In this document: piece after piece, positions 31,961 through 39,370 of the stretch
Position numbering within the stretch: the stretch's first letter is position 1
Layout of the letters: each line of letters opens with the position of its first letter
Assembly: GCF_947286155.1 (NCBI RefSeq)
Contig: NZ_CAMYPD010000025.1
Span: forward strand, 1-39,370
From: an uncultured Tessaracoccus sp.
GTDB taxonomy: Bacteria > Actinomycetota > Actinomycetes > Propionibacteriales > Propionibacteriaceae
Direction of reading: 5' to 3'
Length of the DNA: 39,370 nucleotides
The notes under the pieces: generated by a model
What the model was told of the DNA's origin: nothing
Database searches by the model: none
What the model saw: the letters and a program-made list of their open reading frames with translations, nothing else
Translations under genes and position numbers: made by a program

Positions 31961-32857
31961 TTACTTAAGCCCGATCTGGGCGATTCCCTCAATAATCCAT
32001 CGCTGACAGAAGAGGAAGAGCAGTAGCATCGGAGCGCTCGTAAGCACCGCCCCAGCCATGAGAGGGCCAAAGTTTGTTGTCTTTTCATTTGAGAAGTTCG
32101 CCAGCGCAATCTGAACCGTGAACATGTCGGGATCGTTCAAGACGATCAATGGCCACACGAAGGCGTTCCAACCCGCCTGGATGGTCATGATGCCCAGCAC
32201 CGCGAGACCTGCTTTGGTGAGCGGCAGGTAGATCCGGGAGAACACCTTGAACTCGCTCGCCCCGTCAATGCGAGCAGAATCCCCAAGCTCGTCGGGCAGA
32301 CCCTCGAAAAATTGCTTCATGAAGAAGCATGCGAAGGGTCCTGCAGCACCCGGGAGAATGATGGCCCAGAAGGTGTTGATAAATCCCGTGCCACCCTGAC
32401 CGAAGATGTCGTTACCGCCGACCAGGGGAAACTGCTTCAGAACCAGGAACGTGGATACCATCGTCACGATACCAGGCACCATCATCGAACCGATGAATGT
32501 CCAGAACACCAGCTTTCGTCCCGGAAAGGCTAGTTTGGCGAGAGCGTAGCCCGCTAATCCTCCGAAGAAGAGATTAGTAAGCGTTCCCGTCAGCGCAAGG
32601 AACACCGAGTTCCCGATGTATTGCAGGAACGGTGTTTCGACGAACACAGCACGGTAGTTGTCCAACGTTGGGTGCGTTGGGATGATCGACAAGAACCCAG
32701 TGATTGCTTCTTCCGGGGACTTCAGCGACGTTGCTAGCGTCCACACAAATGGCATCACAGTGCTGAACGCAATAAGGATGCAGGCGATCCACCATGCAGT
32801 CTCGCCCATGACGCTCGATGCCCGAAGCTTCTTTTTCCTAGTCTGAGCCATGGTCAT
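31961..32857 (-). CDS. Sugar ABC transporter permease, MalG type
   Basis: 298 aa with six transmembrane helices and the EAA loop ELGDSARIDGASEFKVFSRIYLPLTKAGLA that contacts the ATPase. It pairs with the MalF-type permease encoded upstream, overlapping it by 4 nt (ATGA), and precedes the binding protein by 19 nt. A Met two codons downstream is an alternative start. No ATP-binding subunit gene is present; a shared MsiK/SugC-type ATPase elsewhere is likely. Confidence 0.95.
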   Translation of the reverse strand: MTMAQTRKKKLRASSVMGETAWWIACILIAFSTVMPFVWTLATSLKSPEEAITGFLSIIPTHPTLDNYRAVFVETPFLQYIGNSVFLALTGTLTNLFFGGLAGYALAKLAFPGRKLVFWTFIGSMMVPGIVTMVSTFLVLKQFPLVGGNDIFGQGGTGFINTFWAIILPGAAGPFACFFMKQFFEGLPDELGDSARIDGASEFKVFSRIYLPLTKAGLAVLGIMTIQAGWNAFVWPLIVLNDPDMFTVQIALANFSNEKTTNFGPLMAGAVLTSAPMLLLFLFCQRWIIEGIAQIGLK

Positions 32858-33819
32858 TCACTCCTATTCGAGACTCGAGCGTTGATGAGCGACACCACGA
32901 GGATGATCGCGAAGAGCACGAAACTCATCGCCGAGGCATATCCCATATCGAGGTTGCCGAATCCCTTATCAAAGATGTAGTACACGATCGTGACGGTGGC
33001 GTTTCCTGGGCCACCCTTCGTCATGATGTACGCCTGATCGAAGACCTGGAAAGCCCCAATGATTTGGAGTGTCGTCACCAGGAACATGGTCTTCGAGATA
33101 CCGGGCATCGTCACGTACCTGAATTGTTGCCACTTACTTGCGCCGTCGATTCGCGCGGCTTCGTAGAGGTGTCCAGGGACGCCTTGGAGCCCGCCCAACA
33201 AGATCACCATGTTGCCGCCAAAGCCTGCCCATACGCTCATGATGATGATCGCCGGCATCGCCCAAGTAGAGCTCTCAAGCCACGCCGGCCCGTCAATACC
33301 AAATTTGCCAAGGGCAATATTGATGAATCCCACCTGTGGGTTGAGCAGCCAGATCCAGATTGACGCAGTTGCTACCGAGGACGAAACCACGGGGATGTAA
33401 AAGAGTGTGCGAAACACTCTCGACACCCGAGTATTGCGGTTCAACAGAAGTGCTGTTCCGAGTGAGGTGAGAATGCCTAGCGGCACGTAGAGGGCCGTGT
33501 AGTAGGCAGTGTTTCTCATCGCGATCCAGAAGAATTCGTCCTTGAAAATCTCCTGGTAGTTGTTGAGACCCACCCAACTGAACTCTCCGATAATGGAGTA
33601 GTCGGTCATGCTCAGGTAGGCAGCTGCACCGATCGGGATGATGAAGAAGACGACAAACAGCGCCACGGGCAGTGCGATGAACGTCCAACCGCTGACCCAC
33701 TGCTGGGTGCGTGTGGTGCGAATACCTCGCGACCGCCTCGAACGCTTCGGTGGCGAACTCGTAGGCGGCGCGACAGGGGGCTCACCCTGGACCCCTGCGC
33801 TGGGGACGATGCTCGTCAT
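32854..33819 (-). CDS. Sugar ABC transporter permease, MalF type
   Basis: 321 aa. A Pro/Arg-rich cytosolic N-terminus (about 1-43) precedes six transmembrane helices; the EAA loop is YEAARIDGASKWQQFRYVTMPGISKTMFL. First gene of the uptake operon. ATG 33819 is set by GGAGG 7 nt upstream; the open frame extends upstream through non-coding AT-rich DNA. Base composition of this and neighbouring island genes is visibly lower in GC than the flanking dap genes. Confidence 0.95.
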   Translation of the reverse strand: MTSIVPSAGVQGEPPVAPPTSSPPKRSRRSRGIRTTRTQQWVSGWTFIALPVALFVVFFIIPIGAAAYLSMTDYSIIGEFSWVGLNNYQEIFKDEFFWIAMRNTAYYTALYVPLGILTSLGTALLLNRNTRVSRVFRTLFYIPVVSSSVATASIWIWLLNPQVGFINIALGKFGIDGPAWLESSTWAMPAIIIMSVWAGFGGNMVILLGGLQGVPGHLYEAARIDGASKWQQFRYVTMPGISKTMFLVTTLQIIGAFQVFDQAYIMTKGGPGNATVTIVYYIFDKGFGNLDMGYASAMSFVLFAIILVVSLINARVSNRSE

Positions 33820-33846
33820 AGTTACTCCTCCGGAACTAGACCTGCC

Positions 33847-33889
33847 TATATTTATATACCTCTCTGGCGTCAGGTTGCACATATTCGCA
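33847..33889 (-). promoter_or_regulatory. AT-rich promoter/operator region of the sugar uptake operon
   Basis: The region upstream of the MalF-type gene holds the AT block TATATTTATATA (33847-33858) offering a -10, and farther upstream on the minus strand the direct repeat GAATATGCGAATATG. Within it TATTCGCA (33882-33889, plus strand) recurs in front of the regulator gene. The gap 33820-34011 is the likely control region of the operon. Confidence 0.45.
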
Positions 33890-34011
33890 TATTCAAAGGC
33901 AGCTAGGAAGCAGTGTACTTCGCCGAAGGGTTCAGCGTGCCAGAGGTCACGAAATGGTCGGCAAGCCACAGGACGGCGTGCTTCGTTACACGCTGCCAGG
34001 AGAAGTGAGAG

Positions 34012-35097
34012 CTACGCGCCGCGAAGACGCTCTGCCGCAGCGGCGATGCGTTCGTCGGTGGCGGTGAGCGCCACGCGCACGTGATTGGCGGCCTTGGCTC
34101 CATAGAAGTCGCCGGGCGCGACGAGGATGCCCTGTTCGGCGAGCCAGTTCACCGTCGCACGGCAATGCTCGCCTCGGGTAGCCCACAGATACAGCGAGCC
34201 TTCGGAATGGTCGACGGTGAACCCTGCGGCCTCCAGCGCGGGGCGCAGCACAGCCCGGCGTGCGAGGTAGCGCTCACGTTGAGCCTCGACATGCTGTTCG
34301 TCGTCCAGCATCGCCGCCAGTGCGGCCTGCACGGGCGCAGGCACCATCATGCCGAGGTGTTTCCGCACCGTGACAAGCCCCTGCACGAGCTCCGGGTCTC
34401 CGACGACGAACCCCGCACGGTAGCCGGCAGCGTTCGAGCGCTTGGACACCGAGTGCACTGCAAGCAAGCCCGTGAGGTCGCCGTCGTTGACGCTCGGGTC
34501 GAGCACGGAGACGGGCTCCGCGTCCCAGCCGAACTCCCCGTAGCACTCGTCGCTAGCCAGCACCGCTCCTAGCTCACGCGCTCGCTGCACGAACGTCCGC
34601 AGCTCCTCGACGGACAGAATGCGCCCCGTCGGATTCGAGGGCGAATTGATCCAGATGAGCGCCGTCTGCGGCGAGAGCACGGCCGGATCGTCGCACGGCT
34701 GCGCCTGCAGCCCTCGCGCCAGGGCGCCGATTTCATACGTTGGGTACGCCTCTTCCGGGAACGCAACGACGTCGCCGCCTTCCAGCCCGAGCAGCGTGGG
34801 CAGCCAGCCGACGATCTCTTTGGTGCCCACCACGGGCATCACATGCTCGTGGGTGAGCCCGACGGCGCCCCATCGGCGCTGCATGTACCCGACGATGCTC
34901 TCTCGGCATTCAGGGGTGCCCCACACCGTCGGGTATCCGTGCGCGTTCGACGCATCGGCGAGCGCCTGGCGCGCCACGTCAGGTGTGTCGTCGACGGGCG
35001 TGCCCACGGAGAGATCGACGATGCCCCCGGGATGTTCGTTGGCGCGATCCTTCGCGGAGGCTAGGGAATCCCATGGGAAGCTGGGGAGCTCAAGCAT
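34012..35097 (-). CDS. dapC: Succinyldiaminopimelate aminotransferase
   Basis: 361 aa class I PLP aminotransferase. N155 (NSPSNPTG), D183 (SDECYGEF) and Schiff-base K219 (SVSKRSNAAGYR) are visible. In Corynebacterium the homologue next to the ferredoxin gene is DapC, acting between DapD and DapE; the same pairing here (2 nt between fdxA stop and this ATG) supports that call over other transaminations. Substrate specificity itself cannot be read from sequence. It lies 192 nt before the sugar operon on the same strand. Confidence 0.88.
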   Translation of the reverse strand: MLELPSFPWDSLASAKDRANEHPGGIVDLSVGTPVDDTPDVARQALADASNAHGYPTVWGTPECRESIVGYMQRRWGAVGLTHEHVMPVVGTKEIVGWLPTLLGLEGGDVVAFPEEAYPTYEIGALARGLQAQPCDDPAVLSPQTALIWINSPSNPTGRILSVEELRTFVQRARELGAVLASDECYGEFGWDAEPVSVLDPSVNDGDLTGLLAVHSVSKRSNAAGYRAGFVVGDPELVQGLVTVRKHLGMMVPAPVQAALAAMLDDEQHVEAQRERYLARRAVLRPALEAAGFTVDHSEGSLYLWATRGEHCRATVNWLAEQGILVAPGDFYGAKAANHVRVALTATDERIAAAAERLRGA

Positions 35098-35099
35098 GG

Positions 35100-35417
35100 T
35101 CAGGCCTGCGGGGGAAGCGCCTCGACGATCGGGTGGTCCTTGTCAATGACGCCCAGTTTGGCGGCGCCGCCCGGGGAACCGATCTCGTCGAAGAATTCCA
35201 CGTTGACGTCGTAGTATTCCGCCTGGTCTTCGGGAACATCGTCTTCGTAGTAGATGGCCTCAACAGGGCAGACCGGCTCACAGGCACCGCAGTCAACGCA
35301 TTCATCCGGGTGGATGTAGAGCATGCGGTTGCCCTCGTAGATGCAGTCGACGGGACACTCGTCCACGCAGGCGCGATCTTTCACGTCGACACAGGGCAAA
35401 GCGATGATGTAGGTCAC
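35100..35417 (-). CDS. fdxA: 7Fe ferredoxin
   Basis: 105 aa, acidic. The 3Fe-4S binding C9-x7-C17-x3-C21-P and the 4Fe-4S binding C40-x2-C43-x2-C46-x3-C50-P patterns are seen, with C25 completing the second cluster: a seven-iron bacterial ferredoxin. Start is GTG 35417, with GAGGAG 7 nt upstream; an open frame extends to 35483 without signals. It serves as a one-electron carrier for unspecified enzymes. Co-transcribed with dapC, a pairing conserved in actinobacteria. Confidence 0.95.
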   Translation of the reverse strand: MTYIIALPCVDVKDRACVDECPVDCIYEGNRMLYIHPDECVDCGACEPVCPVEAIYYEDDVPEDQAEYYDVNVEFFDEIGSPGGAAKLGVIDKDHPIVEALPPQA

Positions 35418-35448
35418 GACAGTTCTCCTCGTTCGAAGCTCGGCTCCA

Positions 35449-35454
35449 AGCTTA
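35449..35454 (-). promoter_or_regulatory. -10 box for fdxA-dapC
   Basis: TAAGCT on the minus strand 31 nt before the GTG start, which has its own GAGGAG ribosome site. A leadered promoter. Confidence 0.45.
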
Positions 35455-35455
35455 G

Positions 35456-35497
35456 CCCCGCAATCACGGGGAAGCACACGCACGCCACGCGTGGCGT
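35456..35497. terminator. Hairpin and 16-nt palindrome after the VanW gene
   Basis: ACGCCACGCGTGGCGT (35482-35497) is a perfect palindrome reaching the VanW stop codon; CCCCG-CAATCA-CGGGG (35456-35471) is a hairpin 10 nt farther on. Together they probably end VanW transcription just upstream of the fdxA promoter. Confidence 0.5.
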
Positions 35498-37200
35498 CAG
35501 GCGCAGGTGATGCGGTCGCCGGCGTCGTACTTCCATTGGAAGGGTTCTTCCTTCACAACCTTGCCGCCCTTGTAGAACAGGCGTTTGTAGTTCACGGTGA
35601 AGCCTTGAATCGAGCTCTGGGGCTCGCAGTTGGCTGCGTGCGAGACGCGAGTGGAGCCCGAGTAGTACCCCGACTTCACCAGCGGTGACGATTCCACTTT
35701 GTCCCAGGTCTTGATCGACCAGATCTTGAAGGTCACCGACCCACGCTTACCACTCGACGACGGGCTGATGTACCCCTGGATGATCGCGGGATACTCCGTG
35801 TTGTTCTTGAAGCGCAGGTCTACCGAGCCGTAGTACACCGTTGCTTCACGCCCGGCGGGGTAGCGCGGGAAGTATAGCGAGTGCGGCTTGTGCTCGACGT
35901 CTTCAAACCCGGCGAAGAACCCTGCGTTGAACAGCGTCGTCGCCGCCTGCGAAACACCGCCGCCAGTTTCCTTCACGAGGTTGCCGCCGTTGATGACGTA
36001 TCCGGAGGTGAAGCCGTTGTCCTCCGTACGCCGCCCGACGGTGTCGTTCATGCTGAACGTCTCGCCAGGCATCAGCACCGTACCGCTGATCCGCTTCGCC
36101 GCAGTGCCGATGTTGGTGTTGCGGTACGAGGCGTGCGGATACTGGGTGGTGAACTCACCGATTACTTCCTTCGGCTTCACTTTCTCGGCCGCTGCAGTGC
36201 TGAACTCTGGTTCTTTCTCCTGTGCTTTGAGCTCCACGGCGCGCTTCGGGCCGCTGACTGCCTGCTTAAACGCATCGACCACGTTCTGCTGCTCAACAAC
36301 CAGGCCAGGCTTGCTCGGCACGACGACGATGCCGCCATCCTTGAACTGGTAGCTCGCAGACTGTGGGCCCTTCTGGTTGAGCTTCTTCAGCCCGCCTTCT
36401 GTGGCCTTCTTCACAGCCTCCTCGTCGATTTCGACCGCAAGATCCTTGCCAGACCCGGTGATCGTGAGCAGCTTCGGCACATCCGCCTCAGCGACGTCAA
36501 TCGTGCCGTTCTTACTCGTGAGAGAAACCGGGCCAGTCAGCGCCTGCTTGAGCGCCCCTTCGCGAAAACTCTGCACGTCGTCATTGCTCACACCGGGCGC
36601 AATCACCTCGACGTTCGCTGCGGCCTCGTGCTTGCCAGCCTCGAATGCGTCCTTGACGGCGGTGACACTCTCGTCCACCTTGAGCTTCATGCCCTCTTCG
36701 GCCTCGGTGGTGGCCACCTCGCCATCCTGCAGCGCGATAGTGGCGTCGGTGGCTTCCTTGTCGAAACTGGTGGCGGCGTCGGAGACCACCTTGGCGAGCG
36801 CTTCCTCGTCGATGGTGCGCACCAGCTCGATGGGATGACCGCCAGTGAGCGAACGGTAGAGGATCACCGGGTTCCAGCTGGCGCCTCCGCCGGCTTGCTC
36901 CACCGTCGCAGCCCAGTCGACGCTGAGCCCCGACTCTGCGAGTGGCAACTCCACCGTGACGTCGTCGTAGGCGAGGATAATGGGCGCTTCCGCGCTCTCG
37001 GCCAACTCGTCGCGAAGTTTCTGCTGCGCATCAGCAGGGCTCAGCCCGCCAATTGCCACATTCTCGACGGTGGCCTTGCGTGGAACGTTGTCGCCGGCGA
37101 CGAGATATGCCGTGATGTAGGCCGCGGCAAGTAGCAAGACGAAGGCACCAATTCCGATACCCACCCACAGTTTGGTTCTGCGCTTCGTGTTCTCAGCCAC
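35497..37200 (-). CDS. VanW family membrane-anchored cell-wall protein
   Basis: 567 aa. A cytosolic basic tail, transmembrane anchor (about 11-36), then a large extracellular part: two repeats of the PG_binding_4-like kind (about 45-300; ...AVKKATEGGLKKLNQKG...) and a VanW domain (about 340-470; FTTQYPHASYRNTNIGTAAKRISGTVLMPGETFSMNDTVGRR and KETGGGVSQAATTLFNAGFFAG). The VanW family accompanies vancomycin-type wall gene clusters and sporulation-like wall proteins, but its biochemical role is unknown; no van genes are near. The start is GTG 37200 (MAENTKRRTK). C-terminal about 100 residues show no family I recognise. Confidence 0.88.
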   Translation of the reverse strand: MAENTKRRTKLWVGIGIGAFVLLLAAAYITAYLVAGDNVPRKATVENVAIGGLSPADAQQKLRDELAESAEAPIILAYDDVTVELPLAESGLSVDWAATVEQAGGGASWNPVILYRSLTGGHPIELVRTIDEEALAKVVSDAATSFDKEATDATIALQDGEVATTEAEEGMKLKVDESVTAVKDAFEAGKHEAAANVEVIAPGVSNDDVQSFREGALKQALTGPVSLTSKNGTIDVAEADVPKLLTITGSGKDLAVEIDEEAVKKATEGGLKKLNQKGPQSASYQFKDGGIVVVPSKPGLVVEQQNVVDAFKQAVSGPKRAVELKAQEKEPEFSTAAAEKVKPKEVIGEFTTQYPHASYRNTNIGTAAKRISGTVLMPGETFSMNDTVGRRTEDNGFTSGYVINGGNLVKETGGGVSQAATTLFNAGFFAGFEDVEHKPHSLYFPRYPAGREATVYYGSVDLRFKNNTEYPAIIQGYISPSSSGKRGSVTFKIWSIKTWDKVESSPLVKSGYYSGSTRVSHAANCEPQSSIQGFTVNYKRLFYKGGKVVKEEPFQWKYDAGDRITCA

Positions 37201-37290
37201 CCGTCACCCTTCAACTTCGCCTCGCGTTGCGGCGTCGGTCATTCTACGAGAGCCCGGCGGCCTACCCAAACCCCGAAGCCCGCCACTCGT

Positions 37291-38976
37291 TCAGCGAAGA
37301 GAGAACAACACCGGCATGCTGAGCACACCCGTCGAGCGAATTCCCGCGCGGGCGAGCACACCGTCGAGCACGGATTCGACGCTGAGCGGGCTCGCGCCGG
37401 CTGAGCCGACGCTCTCCGACGACTGCGCAGGCAGGAATTTCGACAGCAGCCCACCGTGCCCGACGGAAGCCACCTCGACGTCGTCAATATCCACCTTCGC
37501 CAGCGCAGCAGCGCGTTCCAGGGCCAGACGTCGGCCGCCGACGTGATCGATCAGGCCATGTTCGGCAGCCTGTGCGCCCGTCCACACCCGGCCGCGCGCG
37601 AGCGATTCGAGCTGCTCGTATTCCATGCCGCGATCATCCGCCGCGAACGTGGTGAAATCCAGGTAGACGCGGTCTAGCCAGGCGTTGAGCCGCTCCCACG
37701 CCTCTTCATCCATGGGCTGCGCGTCCGACAAGGCGGCCGCACCTTTGTCGACGGTGATCGACTCCCGCACGAGCCCGAGCTTGTCGTAGAGACCCTGCGT
37801 GACGAATTTGCCGGCGACGACACCAATCGAGCCGGTCAGGGTGGTGGGCAGCGCGACGATTTCGTCGGCGCCCATCGACACGTAGTAGCCGCCCGACGCC
37901 GCGTACCCTCCCATGCGCGCCACCACTGGCTTGCCCGCTTCACGCACGGCGAGCACGCAGCGGCGGATGAAGTCAGATGCGACGGCCGACCCGCCGGGAG
38001 AATCGACGTCGAGCACAGCGGCGACGATGTCGTCGTCGCGGATCACGGCGCGCAGCTGCTCATCGACGACGTCGGAGCCCACGTTCTGCCCCTGCACGCC
38101 GCTACTGCCACGCCCGGTGAGGATGCCGCCATGCACGGGGACGATGCCGATCTTTTTGCGGTTGCGACGGGTCACCGCGCGCTGGATGTTGGACTTGGCC
38201 GCGTAACGGTTGACGTACAGCAGATGCTCCGGTTCAACTCCCCAGCGCCGCAGCAGGCTGGCGTAGGCCTCGTCGCGGTACCCCACCTTGTCGATGAGCC
38301 CCAGCTCGAGCGCGCGGCTGGCGTCGATGGCACCCTCGTCGACAACCGAGCGCACAACGCTCTCATCGACGTTGCGGCGCTCGGCGATGACCCGCACACC
38401 GTCGTCGACGATGGATTCGACGATGGCGGTCATCATCTCGCGGTTCTCAGGCGTCACTTCGTCGGCGGCAAAGCGGTCGGCCGCCGTCTTGTATTCGTGG
38501 CGTTTACCGAACTCGGGCTCGATGCCGAGCTTGTTCAGCCCACCTTTGAGTAGCACGATCTGCGCTTCGATGCCGCCGATGCTGAGCGCCCCGGTGGGCT
38601 GCAGCCACACCTCACGGGCAGCCGTCGCCATCTTGTACAGCGCCAGCGACGGCGCCAGTTCACCGAAGCTCTCACTCCACACCGCCGTCGGCTTCGATAC
38701 CCCGAAGCGTTCGATCTCCAGCGCAATCTCGTCCAGCGTGGTGACCGGCATGCGCACCGCCGCGGAGGCGTGCACGATCAGCCCCTTCACCTTGCTTTCC
38801 TTCGCGGCAGCACCGAGCACGGTGCGCACAGCGCCCGTCGTGGTGATGTTCAGCATCTGCATCGCCTGCAGCGGGTTCGACGGCCGGGCCTCCAGCACCC
38901 CGCGAGCGAGGTCGAGCTCAAGCACGACGGGTTTCTTGGACAGCAAATTCTGGAGTGCATTCAACGGGTTCGGCAT
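37291..38976 (-). CDS. sppA: Signal peptide peptidase SppA, 67K type
   Basis: 561 aa with two tandem S49 domains, as in the long E. coli type. The catalytic Lys is K163 (GKRHEYKTAADRF) in the first half and the nucleophile S360 (YAASGGYYVSMGADEI) in the second; DVDSPGGSAVASDFI is also present. It degrades cleaved signal peptides in or near the membrane. Unlike E. coli SppA, no N-terminal transmembrane segment is obvious, so attachment may be peripheral. The ATG has a TAGGCT box 6 nt upstream. Confidence 0.93.
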   Translation of the reverse strand: MPNPLNALQNLLSKKPVVLELDLARGVLEARPSNPLQAMQMLNITTTGAVRTVLGAAAKESKVKGLIVHASAAVRMPVTTLDEIALEIERFGVSKPTAVWSESFGELAPSLALYKMATAAREVWLQPTGALSIGGIEAQIVLLKGGLNKLGIEPEFGKRHEYKTAADRFAADEVTPENREMMTAIVESIVDDGVRVIAERRNVDESVVRSVVDEGAIDASRALELGLIDKVGYRDEAYASLLRRWGVEPEHLLYVNRYAAKSNIQRAVTRRNRKKIGIVPVHGGILTGRGSSGVQGQNVGSDVVDEQLRAVIRDDDIVAAVLDVDSPGGSAVASDFIRRCVLAVREAGKPVVARMGGYAASGGYYVSMGADEIVALPTTLTGSIGVVAGKFVTQGLYDKLGLVRESITVDKGAAALSDAQPMDEEAWERLNAWLDRVYLDFTTFAADDRGMEYEQLESLARGRVWTGAQAAEHGLIDHVGGRRLALERAAALAKVDIDDVEVASVGHGGLLSKFLPAQSSESVGSAGASPLSVESVLDGVLARAGIRSTGVLSMPVLFSLR

Positions 38977-38982
38977 GCAATC

Positions 38983-38988
38983 AGCCTA
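38983..38988 (-). promoter_or_regulatory. -10 box for leaderless sppA
   Basis: TAGGCT on the minus strand, 6-nt spacer, then the sppA ATG at 38976; no ribosome site. Confidence 0.5.
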
Positions 38989-39173
38989 CAAAACAGACCC
39001 AACACGGTGGTCCAGACTTCCCGACGATGGCCCTCACCGAAGCGAGCGGTTGGCGTGTCGCGGGTCGCCACATTGTGGTACTGGGCCGTGACGACCTCGT
39101 TTGTGGTTAGTGTGAGCGTCCATACGGCGCAAGTACCCACGAGGATGTGACCCAAACATGCCAAGGAGCTGCC

Positions 39174-39326
39174 ATGAGTACTGATTCGACCACTGCGAAC
39201 AAGCCCGAAAAGAGGGGTTTGCTCGACCGATTCTTGGATTTCATCGAGTGGACGGGCAACAAGCTGCCCGACCCCATCATCATCTTCGCGTGCCTCTGCC
39301 TCGGCACGCTCCTGCGGGTCTGCTGA
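39174..39326 (+). pseudogene. AbgT family transporter, N-terminal fragment, probably interrupted
   Basis: AAGGAG precedes ATG 39174. The first 43 residues (RGLLDRFLDFIEWTGNKLPDPIIIFACLCL) are a typical AbgT (p-aminobenzoyl-glutamate/short-chain acid transporter) N-terminus running into its first membrane helix. The frame then goes to TLLRVC and a TGA at 39324-39326 instead of the 500-residue transporter. The last 44 nt do not continue the family in any frame I can see. Either an insertion element begins near 39303 or the sequence joins unrelated DNA at the window edge. Confidence 0.6.
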
Positions 39327-39370
39327 AGGTTTGGTTGACGTCCGGGGTTATGCCGCCAGTGTAGGGGTTG

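Noticed and set aside
33820..33969. N-terminal extension of the MalF-type permease
   Set aside because: GGAGG is correctly spaced only for ATG 33819, and the upstream DNA is AT-rich promoter-like sequence.
35881..37134. 417-residue plus-strand frame opposite the VanW gene
   Set aside because: Antisense shadow without motifs; the VanW domain is clear on the minus strand.

Overview
The window is high-GC, gene-dense bacterial DNA with actinobacterial hallmarks: a SigE/anti-sigma/TatB/Mrp block, a DUF3117 micro-gene, actinobacterial-type DapD, a GlgC/GT4 GlgA(GlgM) pair, WXG100/EspC-like secretion genes, and many start codons placed 6-8 nt after a TANNNT box (leaderless promoters). I infer an actinobacterium, plausibly Propionibacteriales; the species cannot be fixed from sequence alone. 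No tRNA, rRNA or CRISPR array was recognised.

Layout. 1-3.2 kb (minus strand): a translationally coupled YbaB/EbfC-like, Gly-rich EspC-like and WXG-containing gene set followed by a lipoprotein cut by the window edge, probably the edge of a type VII (ESX-like) secretion locus. 3.4-9.97 kb: housekeeping genes glmS, coaA, pepP, a YflT/GSP17M-like membrane protein, a lipoprotein FKBP isomerase and an alpha/beta hydrolase. 9.97-12.6 kb: a large membrane-anchored copper nitrite reductase with an extra cupredoxin domain. 12.7-13.6 kb: an AbiEi/DUF559 endonuclease-like gene lying between two copies of an 83-nt hairpin element; a third, inverted copy is at 7.8 kb. 13.85-16.0 kb: PRC/MgtE_N/CBS protein, DUF1003 protein and a small membrane protein. 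16.0-19.9 kb: mrp convergent with sigE, an RseA-RseB-like fused anti-sigma gene and tatB, separated by a repeat cluster. 19.9-27.6 kb: dapA, O-methyltransferase, glgC, glgA, DUF3117, DivIVA-domain protein, LOG-family protein, dapE and dapD, followed by a coupled lysozyme-like gene. 28.5-33.8 kb: a lower-GC sugar island with a GntR-LacI regulator, a GH76 mannanase without signal peptide, an ABC binding lipoprotein and two permeases. 34.0-39.0 kb: dapC, fdxA, a VanW-family wall protein and sppA. The window ends in an AbgT-family transporter gene that stops after about 43 recognisable residues.

Functionally, dapA, dapC, dapD and dapE cover most of the succinylase branch of lysine/diaminopimelate synthesis, feeding a peptidoglycan programme that also includes glmS, a lysozyme-like protein and a VanW protein. 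The fdxA-dapC...dapD-dapE...glgC-glgA-OMT-sigE-anti-sigma-tatB-mrp order is the one I recall from Corynebacterium and Mycobacterium, and the sugar island interrupts it between dapC and dapD. The most unusual signals are the three-copy hairpin family with a covarying arm and its association with the DUF559 gene, the SigE-type autoregulatory promoter with two alternative SigE starts, the pervasive leaderless promoters, and the sugar island.
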